Shown here: positions 24,204 through 36,556 of the stretch, piece after piece
Layout of the letters: every line of letters begins with the position of its first letter
How positions within the stretch are numbered: position 1 is the first letter of the stretch
Assembly: GCA_035578155.1 (NCBI GenBank)
Contig: JAPWDM010000008.1
Location: 22,716,598 to 22,780,597 of the forward strand
Source of the DNA: Brachynemurus nebulosus
Lineage: Eukaryota; Arthropoda; Insecta; Neuroptera; Myrmeleontidae
DNA length: 64,000 nucleotides
Direction: 5' to 3'
Position numbers and translations under genes: made by a program
The notes under the pieces: model-generated
The model's input: the letters and a program-made list of their open reading frames with translations, nothing else
Database searches by the model: none
Told to the model about the DNA's origin: nothing

Positions 24204-24860
24204 AAATAAAAGTTTTTTTAAAAAACCTACTTCAAAAAGTAAAAAATAATTAATAGCACGAATTTTGAAGGCAGGCGGGGAGTAGTATAAAAAAAATGTA
24301 GATCCTGCCTGACTTCAAAATTCGTGCTATTAACACTATGAGGCCCGAGCACTTTCATAGTAAATTTCCCCGGAAGCCGGCAATATTTAAAAAAAAAAAA
24401 AAAAACTATATAAACAAATACATAAAATAAAATGATTCAAACACACAACACAGTTCCACACGTATGTATGTATAAAACTGTAAACAGACGTATTACGTGA
24501 TACGTACATACATACTACATATACAATTCAAATCAATTTTATTTAAAAATATAAATTATATTTTTTATGTATTTTTTGTTTATCTTAAAATTTTTTATAC
24601 ATAGAAACTAAGAGAGTAGTGTTTGTTGGTATGTATGTGTTTGTGTGAATGGTAACACATCCGTGTGATGAAGAATGATAAACATGATAAACATCGCACA
24701 CATAATGAGTAATCAACTAATCAATTAATCATTGATCGCGGTCGGCCTCTGGGGAAGTTTTGTTTGGTTTCGGATGCCGAATCCGTGGGACTGAAAGTGT
24801 TAATTATTTTTTACTTTTTGAAGTAGGTTTTTTAAAAAAGTTTTTATTTGTGTTACAATT
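24204..24860. mobile_element. Hairpin element split by a TTAA insertion
   Basis: The left arm (AACCTACTTCAAAAAGTAAA, then TAGCACGAATTTTGAAGGCA) pairs with CTGACTTCAAAATTCGTGCT at about 24310 and, after the insertion, TTTACTTTTTGAAGTAGGTT at about 24811. Removing 24334-24803 joins the two halves of the right arm exactly. Confidence 0.75.
24330..24803. mobile_element. TTAA-flanked non-autonomous element, copy 1
   Basis: TTAA at 24330-24333 and 24800-24803 flanks ends CACTATGAGGCCCGAGC and, inverted, CACTTTCAGTCCCACGG. A close relative is split around the Helentron-like element at 27816-31685. TTAA duplication suggests piggyBac- or Kolobok-type transposase in trans. Confidence 0.75.
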
Positions 24861-24870
24861 TAATTCCTAT

Positions 24871-25613
24871 TCTTGAGCATAAATTATCAGAAAAATTATT
24901 TGCAATTTATAATATCGGGGGAAAAAATTACAATTCACTATTTTGTGGGGACTCATTTTCCTCTTTGGAACTTAACAGTTATATTAATTATTGTTAATTA
25001 ACAACATACCAGCTATAAAATTTAAAAAATAGTTACAACAAGTTTGCATTATAACTTAAAATAGTAATATTTTTACAAAATTTTTTTGAATTCAAGCTTT
25101 TTTTTGTTTATTTTACAATTTAGATTAGTATGATTATTACATACGAACGCCTTTTTTAAAAAGGATCTTTTTTATTTTTTAATATCGGAAAGGCAATACT
25201 AACACGTAATTTATAACTACTGTAGAAAAAGTAATTATATATTTTCTTGGACGAAGGTAAACTGGCTTCATTGACCTTTTTTATTGAGTACATAATTTCA
25301 AATCTGACTTCCAGGTCTCGTAATGATCAGAGTAAACTGACTCCGAACTTTGCAGTGGTTTAATTTACGTTTTTTTGTATTGCAATAGTAAAAAAATGAA
25401 GGATGACATTGGCATATGAAGACATGAATATACACTACCCTCTAAAAATCGATGAACATCAAAATTATGAATAATTAATTTGCAGATACTAAATGCACGT
25501 AATATTTAAATATTTAAGAAAAAAATTACAAAAATAATAATAATTAATTAAAATTTATAAATACCATATAAATAGAGTGTACTTTTGTACTGAAGTGTAC
25601 GTGAGTACACACT
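24871..25613. other. AT-rich intergenic sequence
   Basis: No gene or repeat boundary recognised. Confidence 0.45.
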
Positions 25614-25876
25614 ACATATCGCGCGTACTCTTTCTATACCTCGTATCTGAAAAGTCCCAATTTTTGAAGACACAAAAAAAAACGTATTTAAATCTGTGTT
25701 TTCATCATTATGAACTTAAGATTTATGCTAATTACACCCTTTGATGTTGGCTGCCTACATATGTAAATATATATAGATAAGTATATATATATAAATACAA
25801 TATTTAATGTTTTTTCTGTGTCCTAAAACATGCAATTTTTGATATACGGGGTATTGAAAGAGTACGCGCGGTATGT
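25614..25876. mobile_element. MITE, ATATCGCGCG family, copy 2
   Basis: TIRs are ACATATCGCGCGTACTCTTT and its imperfect inverse ending at 25876. The interior matches the copy at 12284-12549. The two TIRs of each copy match each other better than they match the other copy. Confidence 0.8.
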
Positions 25877-27472
25877 GCTTTTCTCATGTACTGAAACTTA
25901 TTCCTATGCAGGTTTAAGAATGGCTCTTACTTATGGAGATATAGAAAAGATGAAATAGGAATAGGGAAAAAGGTCTCGAAAACGGAGACTCTAGGCTTGT
26001 TTATGTTAGAAATTCAGACGTGATTTCGTAACACTCTCTTTTACAGAAGTGTAGATCGAGTTGATCTCAATTATAGAGTCGTGCAGAAAAGTTCCAGTAA
26101 ATACTTAACAAAACTAATAATAATATTAAAACTAAACACAAAATATTATAAAAATATCATTTTTTAAGTTAATCGGCATTATTTATTTCTAAAATTAGAC
26201 CAATATAAGTACAACAAAGTGCCAATTAAAAATGAATTTTTTTCTTAGTAAATTACGTATTTTTTAAAAATAATACTGAATTTGACAGGTCAATGAATTA
26301 AACGTTAATAAAAAATTATTTGACATAAAAGTGAATAATAATTTTACGTTTTATGTAGAGCAGTGATTCCCAAACTTCTTTGTCTCATCAATCCCTTGTC
26401 ATGATTTTCCATGATTTGAGATTTTAGATAAACCCCCTGATAAATTCACAAATTCAGTAACATCTTGGGAAGCATAATTCATCCGATGATCGTTTTTTTT
26501 TTGCTCTTGACGTAAATATTAATGTAATATAACTGGGTCTACGACCCTTATTGACCGTTTCGGCAACCAATTTACTCAAGTAAGAAAAGTCAACGCGATG
26601 CTCCTGAAGAAATTAGAAACCAGTTTGCTCCGATTTTCTTAACTAAGATATTTTAAAAACAAAACATGATTAACCTATTCGCTACTGATGCACAATATGT
26701 ACATCAAATTTAGGAGTATGTTAACATGATTTTTTAATTTTGAAAAATTAAAAACTTCCTAATATTATTTAAAATTATTAAATTACGTTTATTTAAAAAT
26801 GTAAGATTACAAATTTTAATTAAAATAAACGCTTGTTTAAAATAATGTCTAATATGCTAAACAAAGATATACTCATTGATGTAAAAAATTTTTAAAAGAT
26901 CAGTAGCGAAGATGTTAATTAACAAAATAAGTGATTTTTTTTCTATAAAAACTCCTGTAGTAAACTTGTAGGGTGTTTGAGTAGCAGGAACCGAACTAGC
27001 AGGATCACATCTGAAAAAAATTAATTTTAATTATTAAAAGTTCAGTTTATTGAGTGATTTTTTTCGAATTCAAAGACCTACGAGTTATGACTATAACATA
27101 CATACTATTCCCTAAATTTCTTTAAAATATTACCAAATTCTTATTTGCCTCTATTTATTTTTTTAGTAACTGTATTAATAATAATAATGTGGGTTAACGT
27201 TCATTTTTAAGACTACCTGTCTATAACAGACGCCACCCACATCATTATTTGTATACTTTATTTACAATTTACACATTTTACACATGTTGCGTTATACAAT
27301 TTCTGATGTGGGTGGTAGTTGGGACTCATATTATTTATAATTACCTTTACAAATTTTAAGGAAATTTATGCAACTTTTCATTCCGTTGTCTCTCTTTACT
27401 TGACAATCTAAACATTTTCAGCACCCCCATATCGCACCTGAAAATGTAAATACATAATATAAATTTATTATT
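25877..27472. other. AT-rich intergenic sequence
   Basis: No gene recognised. At 26362 CAGTGATTCCCAAACTTCTT resembles a hAT terminus, but no partner end was found. At 27182-27250 a short inverted repeat (ATAATGTGGGT / ACCCACATCATTAT) is visible. Confidence 0.45.
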
Positions 27473-27815
27473 AACACTATGAGGCCCGAGCACTTTCACA
27501 ATAAACTACCCCGGAGGCCGACAATATTTTTAAGCAAATTTCATGTAAACAAGTACATAAAATGATTCCACAAAACACTAAATGATTCAACATCTATGTG
27601 TTATACAGATCAAAAGATGAGTAACATTCATATAAATACAAGCATACAACACACACATACATACATATGTGGATAAAAATATTACTGTAAATTAAAGATC
27701 AAGCCCGGATATTTTGATGATAAAACATATTATGTATATTTATATGTACAAAAAATGAAAAGTGTCCGGTACGTAGTACATAATAAATTATTTTTATTAG
27801 AATAATATAAAATCT
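27473..27815 (+). mobile_element. 5' half of a TTAA element interrupted by a later insertion
   Basis: TTAACACTATGAGGCCCGAG matches the start of the intact copy at 24330. The matching 3' half lies at 31686-31803; the two halves sum to about 460 bp, close to the 474-bp intact copy. Confidence 0.75.
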
Positions 27816-27941
27816 TTTTTAGCGAATTTCCAAAACTGGAAATTCAGCTTTTACGCCAGGTGTCATGGTGCGACCTAAGCCCGAGACCATATCAGAAATA
27901 TGTTTTGAGGTCCCTAGAATACGAAAATGATATTCACTAAA

Positions 27942-27944
<3 letters not shown>

Positions 27945-27977
<33 letters not shown>
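27945..27977. repeat. (TA)n microsatellite in copy A
   Basis: 33 bp of TA, versus 83 bp at the same place in copy B (47487-47569). Confidence 0.95.
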
Positions 27978-27981
<4 letters not shown>

Positions 27982-30900
27982 CCGCGCGATAACTCTCGAA
28001 CGAAACATTTAATGCTTATGAAATTTTGTGTGCGAATTCGATTTTCCAAATCGTTGGATGAGTTCGTTAGCCAGACACGTCGGATGCCCAGAAGTAGGTT
28101 TTCCGGGCGTTTTTTGTCAACAAAATGAGTTTTTTGCCAGAATTAAGCAATTTTTCAAATTTTTTTTTACACTAAGCCATTGTAAAAGGTAAAACGCATA
28201 AAAAATGTTTTTATACCGTTGCTCTAAATTACTTACTTTTCGAGAAAAACTAGAAAATATGTCGTTCTCCATTTCACTCGCACTCGCATTCTTTTTTTTT
28301 CTGTCTCATTTTTTGCGAGCTAAATTCGAAAAAAGCCGCTTTATAAGTAGCGTGTCATGATTTTTTTAATCCAATTTAACGATTCGGCTATATTCTATTT
28401 CTCTGTCAGTTAAATGTTTTTATAATGTATCTGTTCCATTTTTTTTTACAAAAAAAATCCCGACGATATCTGTTATGTGATATGATCAGAATTTAGATTA
28501 TATTTACACCTTCCTAAAATTAATAAGAGTTTGCTTCAATCGTATAAAAATTACGTTAAATCATATTCAAACAATAATATTTTTACGTAATTTTTTATCC
28601 AATTGACAATACAGTTATGATTAGAATTGTATAATCAGAGCATTCTAATATTAAATAATTTTGCACATTCATTTTTTTTTTTTAACAAAGAAAAATTTTT
28701 TTAAATTTTGACACATTCTTTTATGAAATTTCGATTAAGAAATATTAAAAAATTTTAAAGTGAATCATTTAAAAAGAGTTAAAAATAAATTAAAAAGGAA
28801 ACATTTCTCTATTTTAACATATTTGTAAAGAAAATTTTACAGTTTACTTACAGTTTTTTGAAAAAATGTAATAACATTTTTACATACAATAAAGATTATA
28901 TTTGAACGGTAGGAAATCCACAAATTTTTTTTTATTTCTTTAATTATTAAATTTGGTTTTAGAAGAAAATCTTCGTCTAATTCGCTCCAAGCCGAAAGTA
29001 TAGCCACTAATAAGGACATTCCACTGTTAAAATAAATGGAAAATATATTGAAATTTATTTAATGAAAGCCATTCATACACATTTTTAAAATATCCTTTTG
29101 AATTATATAACAAATAAAATCTGTGTAAAAAAATCTAATTGACGTGTTTTTTCTCAATTTGCTAATATTAAGTAAGGCTCGTTAATTAGGGAGTGATTGT
29201 GTTAAAATTTTAATATAAAATATGGTAATTTTAACCCTCTTTAAAAGAACATTTCGATTTTAACAATAAAAAAATTTTAAAAAGTGTTTTCGTTTTTCCC
29301 GGATTACCAAAAACTGTTCATAGGCATATCTGTGACTAAAGTTGCCTCCCTTTCTTAAGAAAATAAAGTATTTTTAAAATTTTGTGCAAAAGAATAAAAC
29401 ACAATTAACGAAAAAAAAGTACGCGTTTCCATATTTTTAAGATTTTGTAGTACAAGAAAATCCTTATAAATTCATCATATCTGTTATTGCATTTACTAGC
29501 TTTTACGCAATTTAATAAACAAAAGTCTGAAAATGGACGTAGAATCTCACTGTTATTAATTATTATGTCTTAGTCTTTTGAAAAATTATTTTTTGAACTA
29601 AAATAAGAATAGGAGGAATATAAACTTAGGGGTAAACGACAGGAGTATATAAACTTTATTTTAGATTCTACGTTTATTTTTACAGAAAATCATCAAGTAC
29701 CTATTATTTCTTTTTTGAATGTATAAATACAAAAAGTTCGAAATTATTTTATATTAGAATTTCAATTTTGGTCGACCCTACGGGTTGTCCCCATTTACTC
29801 TTTTCTCGTCTCTTTTGACCCCAATTTTTCATAGAGAAGAAATTATACGATTTTTGTTAATTTTTCAAAAACCACCGATATTTTTAAATTTTTTTGGATA
29901 CTGCTGATAAAGTGACCATCTTCGCGTAAATTTTTAATATATTAAAGATTAGGTACTCATAAAATAAATACAAAAAAATACGGTGTGAAGTCGGAATGCG
30001 TACCTATTCATCCTTGTCTACGGTAGCACATTTTTTATTGACATAAATATTAGAAACGCAGGAAAAGAGACCAGGAATCAACATAGAAGTGGATTATGGT
30101 ACGATATATTTTCTGAAAAAAGTGCTTAGGACCAAAGTTATAGAGTTCAAAGTGATGCACTTGATGATCTTGAAGCACTTGACTCTCGTGATGCACTTGA
30201 CTTTGAAGTTGACCTTGAGGTCAATTTCCAAAGTCATTTGAAAATCATTTAATATTTTTCAAAAGGAGTAGTTTACTTTTCATCCCTAAATGGTTCAAAG
30301 TATATTCGAACGAATTTCACATGCAAGATAGAAAATAAGTGATCAAGAAGTAATTTTGAAAAATACTTGCTCAATCGCAATCGGAAAAATAATAGTTAAT
30401 CATATGTTGAATTGAATTCCTAATATGATAACTATAGAGTAGCAATAAAAATTTTAAAAAATTTTGAAAATTTCTAATATAACATAAAGTTAATGTTTAA
30501 CTTACAATTGGAGTGATATTAAATCTTTTCTTAACTTCTAAAATTACTTACAAAAATGTTTTCTTCTAATTTTTTCTATAAATTTGCGCCTATTTTTTTT
30601 TTTTCATTTCGTCAGGTTTTTATTTTTTTTATTTTAGAAAAATAACGCAACAAATCAATTTTGAAGATAGATTGAGTCAATACATGAAATTACTGCTTAT
30701 AGGTACAGGATATGGTCAAAGTTCGGCAATGGCTAATCATTTTCAACTGACCTTGAAAATCGATTTCAGGGTCACTATCAAGTGCATCGCTTTAAATTCT
30801 ACAAATTTGGTACTCAGCCCTTTTTTCAAAAAATATGCCGTTTCAAAAATATTTAGCTATAACTGTTTTCATCTACAGAGGTTGAATGGTGTTTTCTACC

Positions 30901-31194
30901 CCTAAAAAGCGTATTTAGCCGAAATAAAAAAACACGTATTTAATATTTTTCGCTGTTTAATAAGTATGTTAAGTTTCATTCAAATTGGCAAGTATTAGTT
31001 GGGTAGTGTTATTTGTCAGAATGTTTTGCCGATCTAGTTTTTTCAATATTTCTTTGCTCGTTTTCAGAATTTGTATTTTAATTTCTACGGACAAATAACT
31101 CATTCTTTTCTTTGATTTTAGTAACTTTTATTTGCTGATGTTGACCATTAATTGATCGAAACATATCAAATATTTTTCAATGATTTTTTTAGCG

Positions 31195-31655
31195 AATGTC
31201 GAAAATTTTGAAAATTTTTTCACCGTTAGTAAGTTAAAGTATTTGAATTCATTAAGTAATTAAATGATGTCCACAAGAACCTTACGAACTACCATAAGTT
31301 ATATGAGATCCCTAGGACCCGTTTTTTACTGTTAGGATAAACTTTTTACAAAAATTATTTTAGATGAATAAAGGTTATGTTGTATGATTTCCGCCAGGGT
31401 TTACTGTTCCCATTATTGTAAAAAATAAACTAACCGACCGATTTTGAAAATTTTTTCACTGTTAGAGAACTAAATTATTTTAGATGGATACAACTATGCT
31501 GCACAAAGTCCGTTCGGGTTCTTGGGTTCCAAAAATATCAAAACTAATTACCCAGCCGATTTTAAAAAATCTTTTACTCTTAGAAAGCTAAACTATTTTA
31601 AATAGGTACAGTTCTTAGATGAGATCCGCCAGTCTCCAAAATTTGGAAATTCGCT
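31195..31655 (+). repeat. Degenerate 120-bp satellite units in copy A
   Basis: About four units carrying the ACCGACCGATTTTGAAAATT block and the CTAAATTATTTTAGATGGAT block, diverged from the array at 10490-11860. Confidence 0.75.
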
Positions 31656-31685
31656 ATGTTATGCAGATGCTGCGACAGGGGTATT

Positions 31686-31803
31686 ATAAATATATATTTT
31701 TAAGTGTTTTGTTTATTATTCTAAATATCGATCGCGGTCGGCCTCTGAGGATGTTTTGTTTGGTTTCGGATGCCGAAGCCATGGGATTGAAAGTGTTAAT
31801 AAA
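31686..31803 (+). mobile_element. 3' half of the interrupted TTAA element
   Basis: ATCGCGGTCGGCCTCTG and GGTTTCGGATGCCGAAGCCA, ending GAAAGTGTTAA, match the right end of the intact copy at 24735-24803. Confidence 0.75.
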
Positions 31804-32297
31804 TAGAGAAACCGAAATTTTGTAAATTCTAACAAGCCGTTTATGATTTTATTTGCAATTTCTTTAAATACTTTCTTTATAAATAACTTCTTGTCAGTAT
31901 TATTTATAACAAAAATTTACTATATGACCTTAAAAAATTTTTCGAAAATTAAAAAACTATCAGTCAAATATAGTAGCAATTTCAAGCCATCTAGTAACCA
32001 ATAGAGATACTAATACGAGAAACAAAGGAACTGAGTAGACAGTTAATTTTTTTGATCGCTTAATTAATAACATCATTTTTACGTTAAAGGAAATAAATTT
32101 TGCTATTGCATTATTCAAAATTTAATAACTATTAATATATCAACTGTCTACGTAACACAAAATTTGACCATCTTTGACGCCCTTCCGCCCCGTCGTCACG
32201 CTGCATCACATTTTGTCAAACCCCCCATCTAATATTACGTCACGCTGACTTAGACAATTTTTCTGTAATTTGAAATATTTTTTGTTCGACGACTATA
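31804..32297. other. AT-rich sequence with a short GC-richer remnant
   Basis: At 32165-32240 CCGCCCCGTCGTCACGCTGC followed by ATCACATTTTGTCAAACCCC is a motif familiar from dispersed insect repeats. No gene seen. Confidence 0.35.
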
Positions 32298-33088
32298 TTT
32301 TGGGTCATTCCATGTCAAATCATCCAGGAAGTTTAAACTCAAAAGCCCATCAATCTTATTTCACCATTCTGTAGCAAATTTAATCTAGTTTTTGGTGATA
32401 TAACTCCAAATTTGGGTTCAGGAATCAGACTCTAGTTATTGACCAAGTTTTGAACCCATGTCAAATTTTAGAGAGCGGTCTAAATTCTTACTTTAGGGCT
32501 CAATTAAGGAGCTTAAATATGGATTTAGATTCAATCTATTACACATTTTACTTCAGAATTTTATTCTGAAAAAAATGGTACAACTTGGACCTCTATAGCT
32601 TAATAAATAACAGATTTATTACCAAAAACGTAAAACGATGCAGCGTACCGAAGTGACCAGTGCCACGCTATTTTTTCCGAAACTTTGTCTTTCTATAACT
32701 CAGAAATTAATCCAGATATTGAAATAAAATTTGAAATTGGGGTCATTCCAGTTTCAAATCATCCAACCAGAGGACACATTTGCACATTGACACCATTGAT
32801 TGATTGGTGACACCCAAGGTTGTCATAATTTAATGAAACTTGGTGAATTCGTTCAAACCACAGACGTAAAGAACCACACCAAATTTTTTTTCAGTATCTT
32901 GATTAATTTATAGAATGACAAAGTTTTAGAATTGGGAAAACTTGGTCAATAACTAGAGTCTGACTCCTGAACTCAAATTTGGAGCTATATCACCACAAAT
33001 TAGATTAAATTTGCTACAGAATGGTGAAATAAAATTGGTCGGCTTTTTAGTTTAAACCCCCTGGATGATTTGACATGGAATGACTCAG
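32298..33088. mobile_element. Foldback MITE with about 150-bp inverted ends
   Basis: GGTCATTCCATGTCAAATCA at 32304 and about 140 bp beyond it are inverted at 32935-33082 (through CCATTCTGTAGCAAATTTAA) at roughly 88%. A related GGTCATTCCAGTTTCAAATC occurs internally at 32742. No ORF. Confidence 0.75.
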
Positions 33089-33140
33089 CGATATTTTTGA
33101 TTTAAAATAAACGTTTTGAACTTACTGAATTCAAATAAAC

Positions 33141-33310
33141 AAATGGTCCTGTTCTGATGTCTCTAAATTCAAATCATTACTAATATGATGATATATTCAA
33201 ATGATGTTGATGTCACCAAATTCAAGTCATTATATTAATACGATATGTCCAAATGATGTTGAAGTCACTGAATTCAAATCTGTACCCAAACGATTTTGAT
33301 ATCCGTAATG
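33141..33310 (+). repeat. Three imperfect tandem units of 52-58 bp
   Basis: Units start near 33141, 33199 and 33251 and share the AAATGATGTTGA block, then TCACTGAATTCAAATC-like sequence. Confidence 0.6.
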
Positions 33311-34247
33311 TTCGCAATTATACCTAAAAAAAAAGAATAATTTTTAATGTATTATTTTATTTTAAAGGCATAAGTTTCTATTTTTAAATAGAGCATCTAT
33401 ATTTTCTATCAGATAAAACCAAGACACATTAAAAAGAAATTTATATAGGTACATTTGTATATTCAATATTGATATGGGACATTTGAATTATTGTAAAAAC
33501 GTTGCTCATAATATATGCTAAGGACTAAAAAAATCATTTTTATAAAAATCTATAAATTATCTAGTCTCAGAGTTTTTCATCCTATTAGCCAAAGAGTTAA
33601 TATGCACAAATTAGAGTAAAAAGACACGTATGAACATTCCGTTTGCTCTACTTTATCAGTACTTGTTACTTAAATATACCAAAATACAATGGTTAATTAT
33701 TTTTACTTGAAAAATGTATTATTAATATTATTCTAAAAGCAGAATTTATTTTATTCATAAAATAAAAGAGTAACAACGAGTAATAATTATACAAAAGGCA
33801 AAAAAAATTAAGAAATTTTAGAAACCAACTTACCTTTAAATAAAAAGATTTGGCTTTCTCACAAACACTATTAACAGAAAAAGTATTCCAAAAGAAGCCG
33901 TAAAAATTTAAAATATTCCAAAAAAAAAAACTAATATTAACGAATAGAAAGTAAATTATTTCCCAAAAACAGTAAAAACTTGTGATGATAAAATGCTTAA
34001 ATTGATTGTTAGAAAATTTTATAAATGTGGCGTCGAATGAAATTCACGAATCACGTTTAAAAATAACAAACAAATATGTACCGAAGTAGATAGGATTATA
34101 AAAGAAATAAACCGCGATATTATAATTAATTTTTGCACAAATTTAAACAAATTGCTAATTTAGTTATATATTTGAATTAAACTATTTATTTTAAATCATT
34201 TAAATACAAACGTTTGTTGTATTTGTTTACAAAAAGCACGCATGTTT
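33311..34247. other. AT-rich intergenic sequence
   Basis: Nothing recognised. Confidence 0.45.
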
Positions 34248-34920
34248 ATAGGCCTTTTCATCACAATTTTTTTTTGTGCGCATGTGTCAATATCGGCCAT
34301 TTTTTTCATACTGTTTTTTGTAAACAAGCATGTTAAAGTACACATCTACAAATAATTAAAATTAAAAAATATTAAATAAAGAATATTTATTGAAAAAAAA
34401 AGTAAGAAAAAATAAAAAAATAAGTGTTTTTAATTGAAAATTAAATTTTTTCAATCCATTACTATGTTATCTGTACGAAAAGGAGCAAAGAATCTGTTAT
34501 TATGGAGTTTGTAAGGGTGATATACGCTATAAATCATTTAAAGTTGTACTAAAAATTGGTTGACATTATTAATTAGAATAAAATTATAGATATTATTTGT
34601 TTTTATTATTATTTTTGACATAGTAAACAAGTAGTATGGATGCCTAACCTCTCAATCAGCTCACTTTTTTTCCGTTTTTGCGGACGTCCATGACATTTTA
34701 GCCACCTTTTCAATTGTTCACAATTATGGGTGATTATGGGCTTCAACTGAATTATAAACAAGTGAAGCACCATCGACGATTTTTGCCTATAGTTCATTTG
34801 TTTATTGAGATAATATTGCTTTCCTAGCTATTCCTGACCAAAACAGTACGAAACTTTTGAATTACCACTATTTTAACATGGCGGCTGCGCTTGCGCTCGT
34901 CACATGATGAAAAGGCCTAT
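34248..34920 (-). mobile_element. TIR element carrying a SAP-like exon
   Basis: ATAGGCCTTTTCATCA (34248-34263) is exactly inverted at 34905-34920, and TGTTT flanks both sides (34243-34247, 34921-34925). The 670-bp interior contains the SAP-like frame at 34609-34797 on the minus strand. Confidence 0.65.
34609..34797 (-). pseudogene. SAP-like domain exon fragment
   Basis: The 62-codon frame contains CEQLKRWLKCHGRPQ followed by KKSELIERL, which fits the SAP helix-extended-helix pattern (L-K-x-x-L-x-x-x-G then K-x-E-L-I-x-R-L). SAP domains bind AT-rich DNA. In insects such a segment often begins multi-exon proteins with a YqaJ-like nuclease domain, but no such domain is visible here. The frame lies between the TIRs of a transposable element, so it is probably an element-encoded or captured exon rather than a complete gene. 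The start codon and splice sites are uncertain. Confidence 0.5.
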
Positions 34921-34998
34921 TGTTTACTAGTGAATTTTAATGAATTTACCGCTAGAGAGCAGGCCAGTTCGTTCGTAACACTCGTAACGCTTTACAAA

Positions 34999-35121
34999 TG
35001 AAGAAAATTATAAAACAAAAAGTGTGTTCCAGGAATATTGATAAACATTTTAAAAAGACTATACCAGATATATGTGATATTAATAATAATAATGGTAATA
35101 TAAAACAAAAATTTTATTAAT
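34999..35121 (+). CDS. Possible 40-codon exon or small ORF, unrecognised
   Basis: The frame begins MKKIIKQKVCSRNIDKHFKK and ends after an asparagine run and KQKFY. It is lysine-rich and lies just outside the SAP-bearing TIR element. I do not recognise it. It could be the N-terminal exon of a transposase-like protein or chance. Confidence 0.2.
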
Positions 35122-35234
35122 TTTCCGAAACCCGCTGTACGAGTTTTTAGACTGTCAGAGGGGTACATTTTGCTCCTGCTGGAGTAAGGGGATTGCAAAG
35201 GTACATTTTGTTTTTATGTAAGTTCCACCCACCT

Positions 35235-35435
35235 GGTATATACTAGAACCATGTGCATGTACCTGCTACTAGTGATGTAACAATGAACAACCACCACTTT
35301 GGCCACACTTAACAATGAATGTGTACGCTTCAAGAGCCGATGGACGACTAATCAGTAAGCAGTATAAATTGCTACTTACTGCAACTTTCGGATCACACTT
35401 TTTTGTATGTAGGCTTGATCTGTCTCATCTGTGCC
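35235..35435. repeat. Second copy of the 4555-4755 dispersed repeat
   Basis: See 4500-4760; the shared block runs from CATGTGCATGTACCTGCTAC to GCTTGATCTGTCTCATCTG. Confidence 0.6.
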
Positions 35436-35532
35436 TCAGTTTCTGGAGGTCTTTTGAGCTTGCGACCATAATACTGGGGTCAATAGTAACTGGGATCCTT
35501 TTTGTAACGTTGCTGTGGCACATGATACGCAT

Positions 35533-35607
35533 GACGTCTATCAACGTTGTGTTTACACCGCAGTAATGTAAGTTCATAGCCTGAAACACAACGTTAATAA
35601 ACGTCAT
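35533..35607. repeat. Short hairpin
   Basis: GACGTCTATCAACGTTGTGT pairs with AACACAACGTTAATAAACGT; the loop is about 30 bp. Confidence 0.5.
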
Positions 35608-35699
35608 AAAAAAGAAAAATACATCAGTAACATTTTCTAACCTTAATATTGTAATAAAATTTAAAAAAAAATTAGTTTTTATCAAAAAAGGACAAAAAT

Positions 35700-36556
35700 T
35701 ACTAAAATTTGGTTGGCATTACTTTTTCCGTATGCACTGTCAGTGTCGATTTTAGTTTTGTAAATGGAACGCTCTCTTTGTTTCGTATTTTTAGTAAACT
35801 AGAAACTAAGCGACGCGCGCTGCGCGCGCGTTTTCCTATGCTATTTGAATCAAAACTATTGTTAAATAAATTTATTTTTAAATATAAAAACATGTAGATG
35901 ACGTGCGTCTCTCGCGTGTTTTAAATATCATTTAGCTCAAAGCTTTTGCCAAGTAAATTTACTTTTAACAATAAAAATTAAAATATCAGTGAATTATGAT
36001 CTTGAAAAAAAATAATATCGGTTTCGTTTGGTAAGACAGGTATATTTTGTATCAGTGCATTTTTTTTTAAATACTATAAATTTAATTTATAAATTAACTG
36101 ATTCATTTTTTTGGATTGGAACAATAATTGTTCCAGTTTTCGACATTGCTGTCGAAAATCGTCATCTAAAATCCGTGGATAGTTTGCCAAAAAAAAATGT
36201 AACGTAACGAAACTTGCATCGTTACAAATCAGAGAGGTCTAGTTAAAAGAAATTAAACCCATTAAATATTAAAATTATGGTTTCTAACTCATCGACTCCT
36301 CGTTTTTTATTTATTTCATAATTTTTAAATGCAAGAGTACTTTAAAAGTTAAAAATTTATACCATAAAAAACAAATGAAAGGATATTAACGCGCGTTAAT
36401 TTGTTTGAATCAGACAGAATTCTCTAGTCTGATATAGTTTTCTCAATCAGTGCCCTCAGGTTTGTAACAGTGCAAGCACCGATACGTAATATTAGGTAAC
36501 AAAATTTTCTGGTGAACGCCGGCATTACTTTGATAAGTAAAATTATTCTATTTCTG
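35700..36556. other. Intergenic sequence with small dispersed repeats
   Basis: 35755-35800 (AAATGGAACGCTCTCTTTGT) recurs at 63347-63385. 36458-36525 (TTTGTAACAGTGCAAGC) recurs near 61820 and, in part, 42870. 35808-35832 is a GCGCGC-rich palindrome. No gene found. Confidence 0.5.

Larger units (their letters stand above)
27816..31685 (+). mobile_element. 3.87-kb Helentron-like (HINE-like) element, copy A
   Basis: It is almost identical over its full length to 47358-51283. The 5' end TTTTTAGCGAATTTCCAAAA includes a small palindrome (GAATTTCC/GGAAATTC). The inverted match TAGCGAATTTCCAAA lies 29 bp inside the 3' end. A short hairpin GCAG-ATG-CTGC (31663-31673) sits 12 bp before the end (GACAGGGGTATT). 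Internally there is (TA)n, about 3 kb of non-coding AT-rich DNA and a degenerate 120-bp satellite. Subterminal inverted repeats, internal tandem repeats and a 3' hairpin are features reported for non-autonomous Helentrons such as DINE-1. The family assignment is inference; no replicase or helicase is encoded. Confidence 0.75.

Noticed and set aside
26360..26460. CAGTGATTCCCAAACTTCTT as one end of a hAT element
   Set aside because: No inverted partner or target duplication was found nearby, so it is at most a solo end.
30672..30905. 77-codon frame identical at 50270-50503
   Set aside because: Identity is explained by the whole 3.9-kb element being duplicated. There is no motif, no codon bias and no start context, so it is not evidence of a gene.
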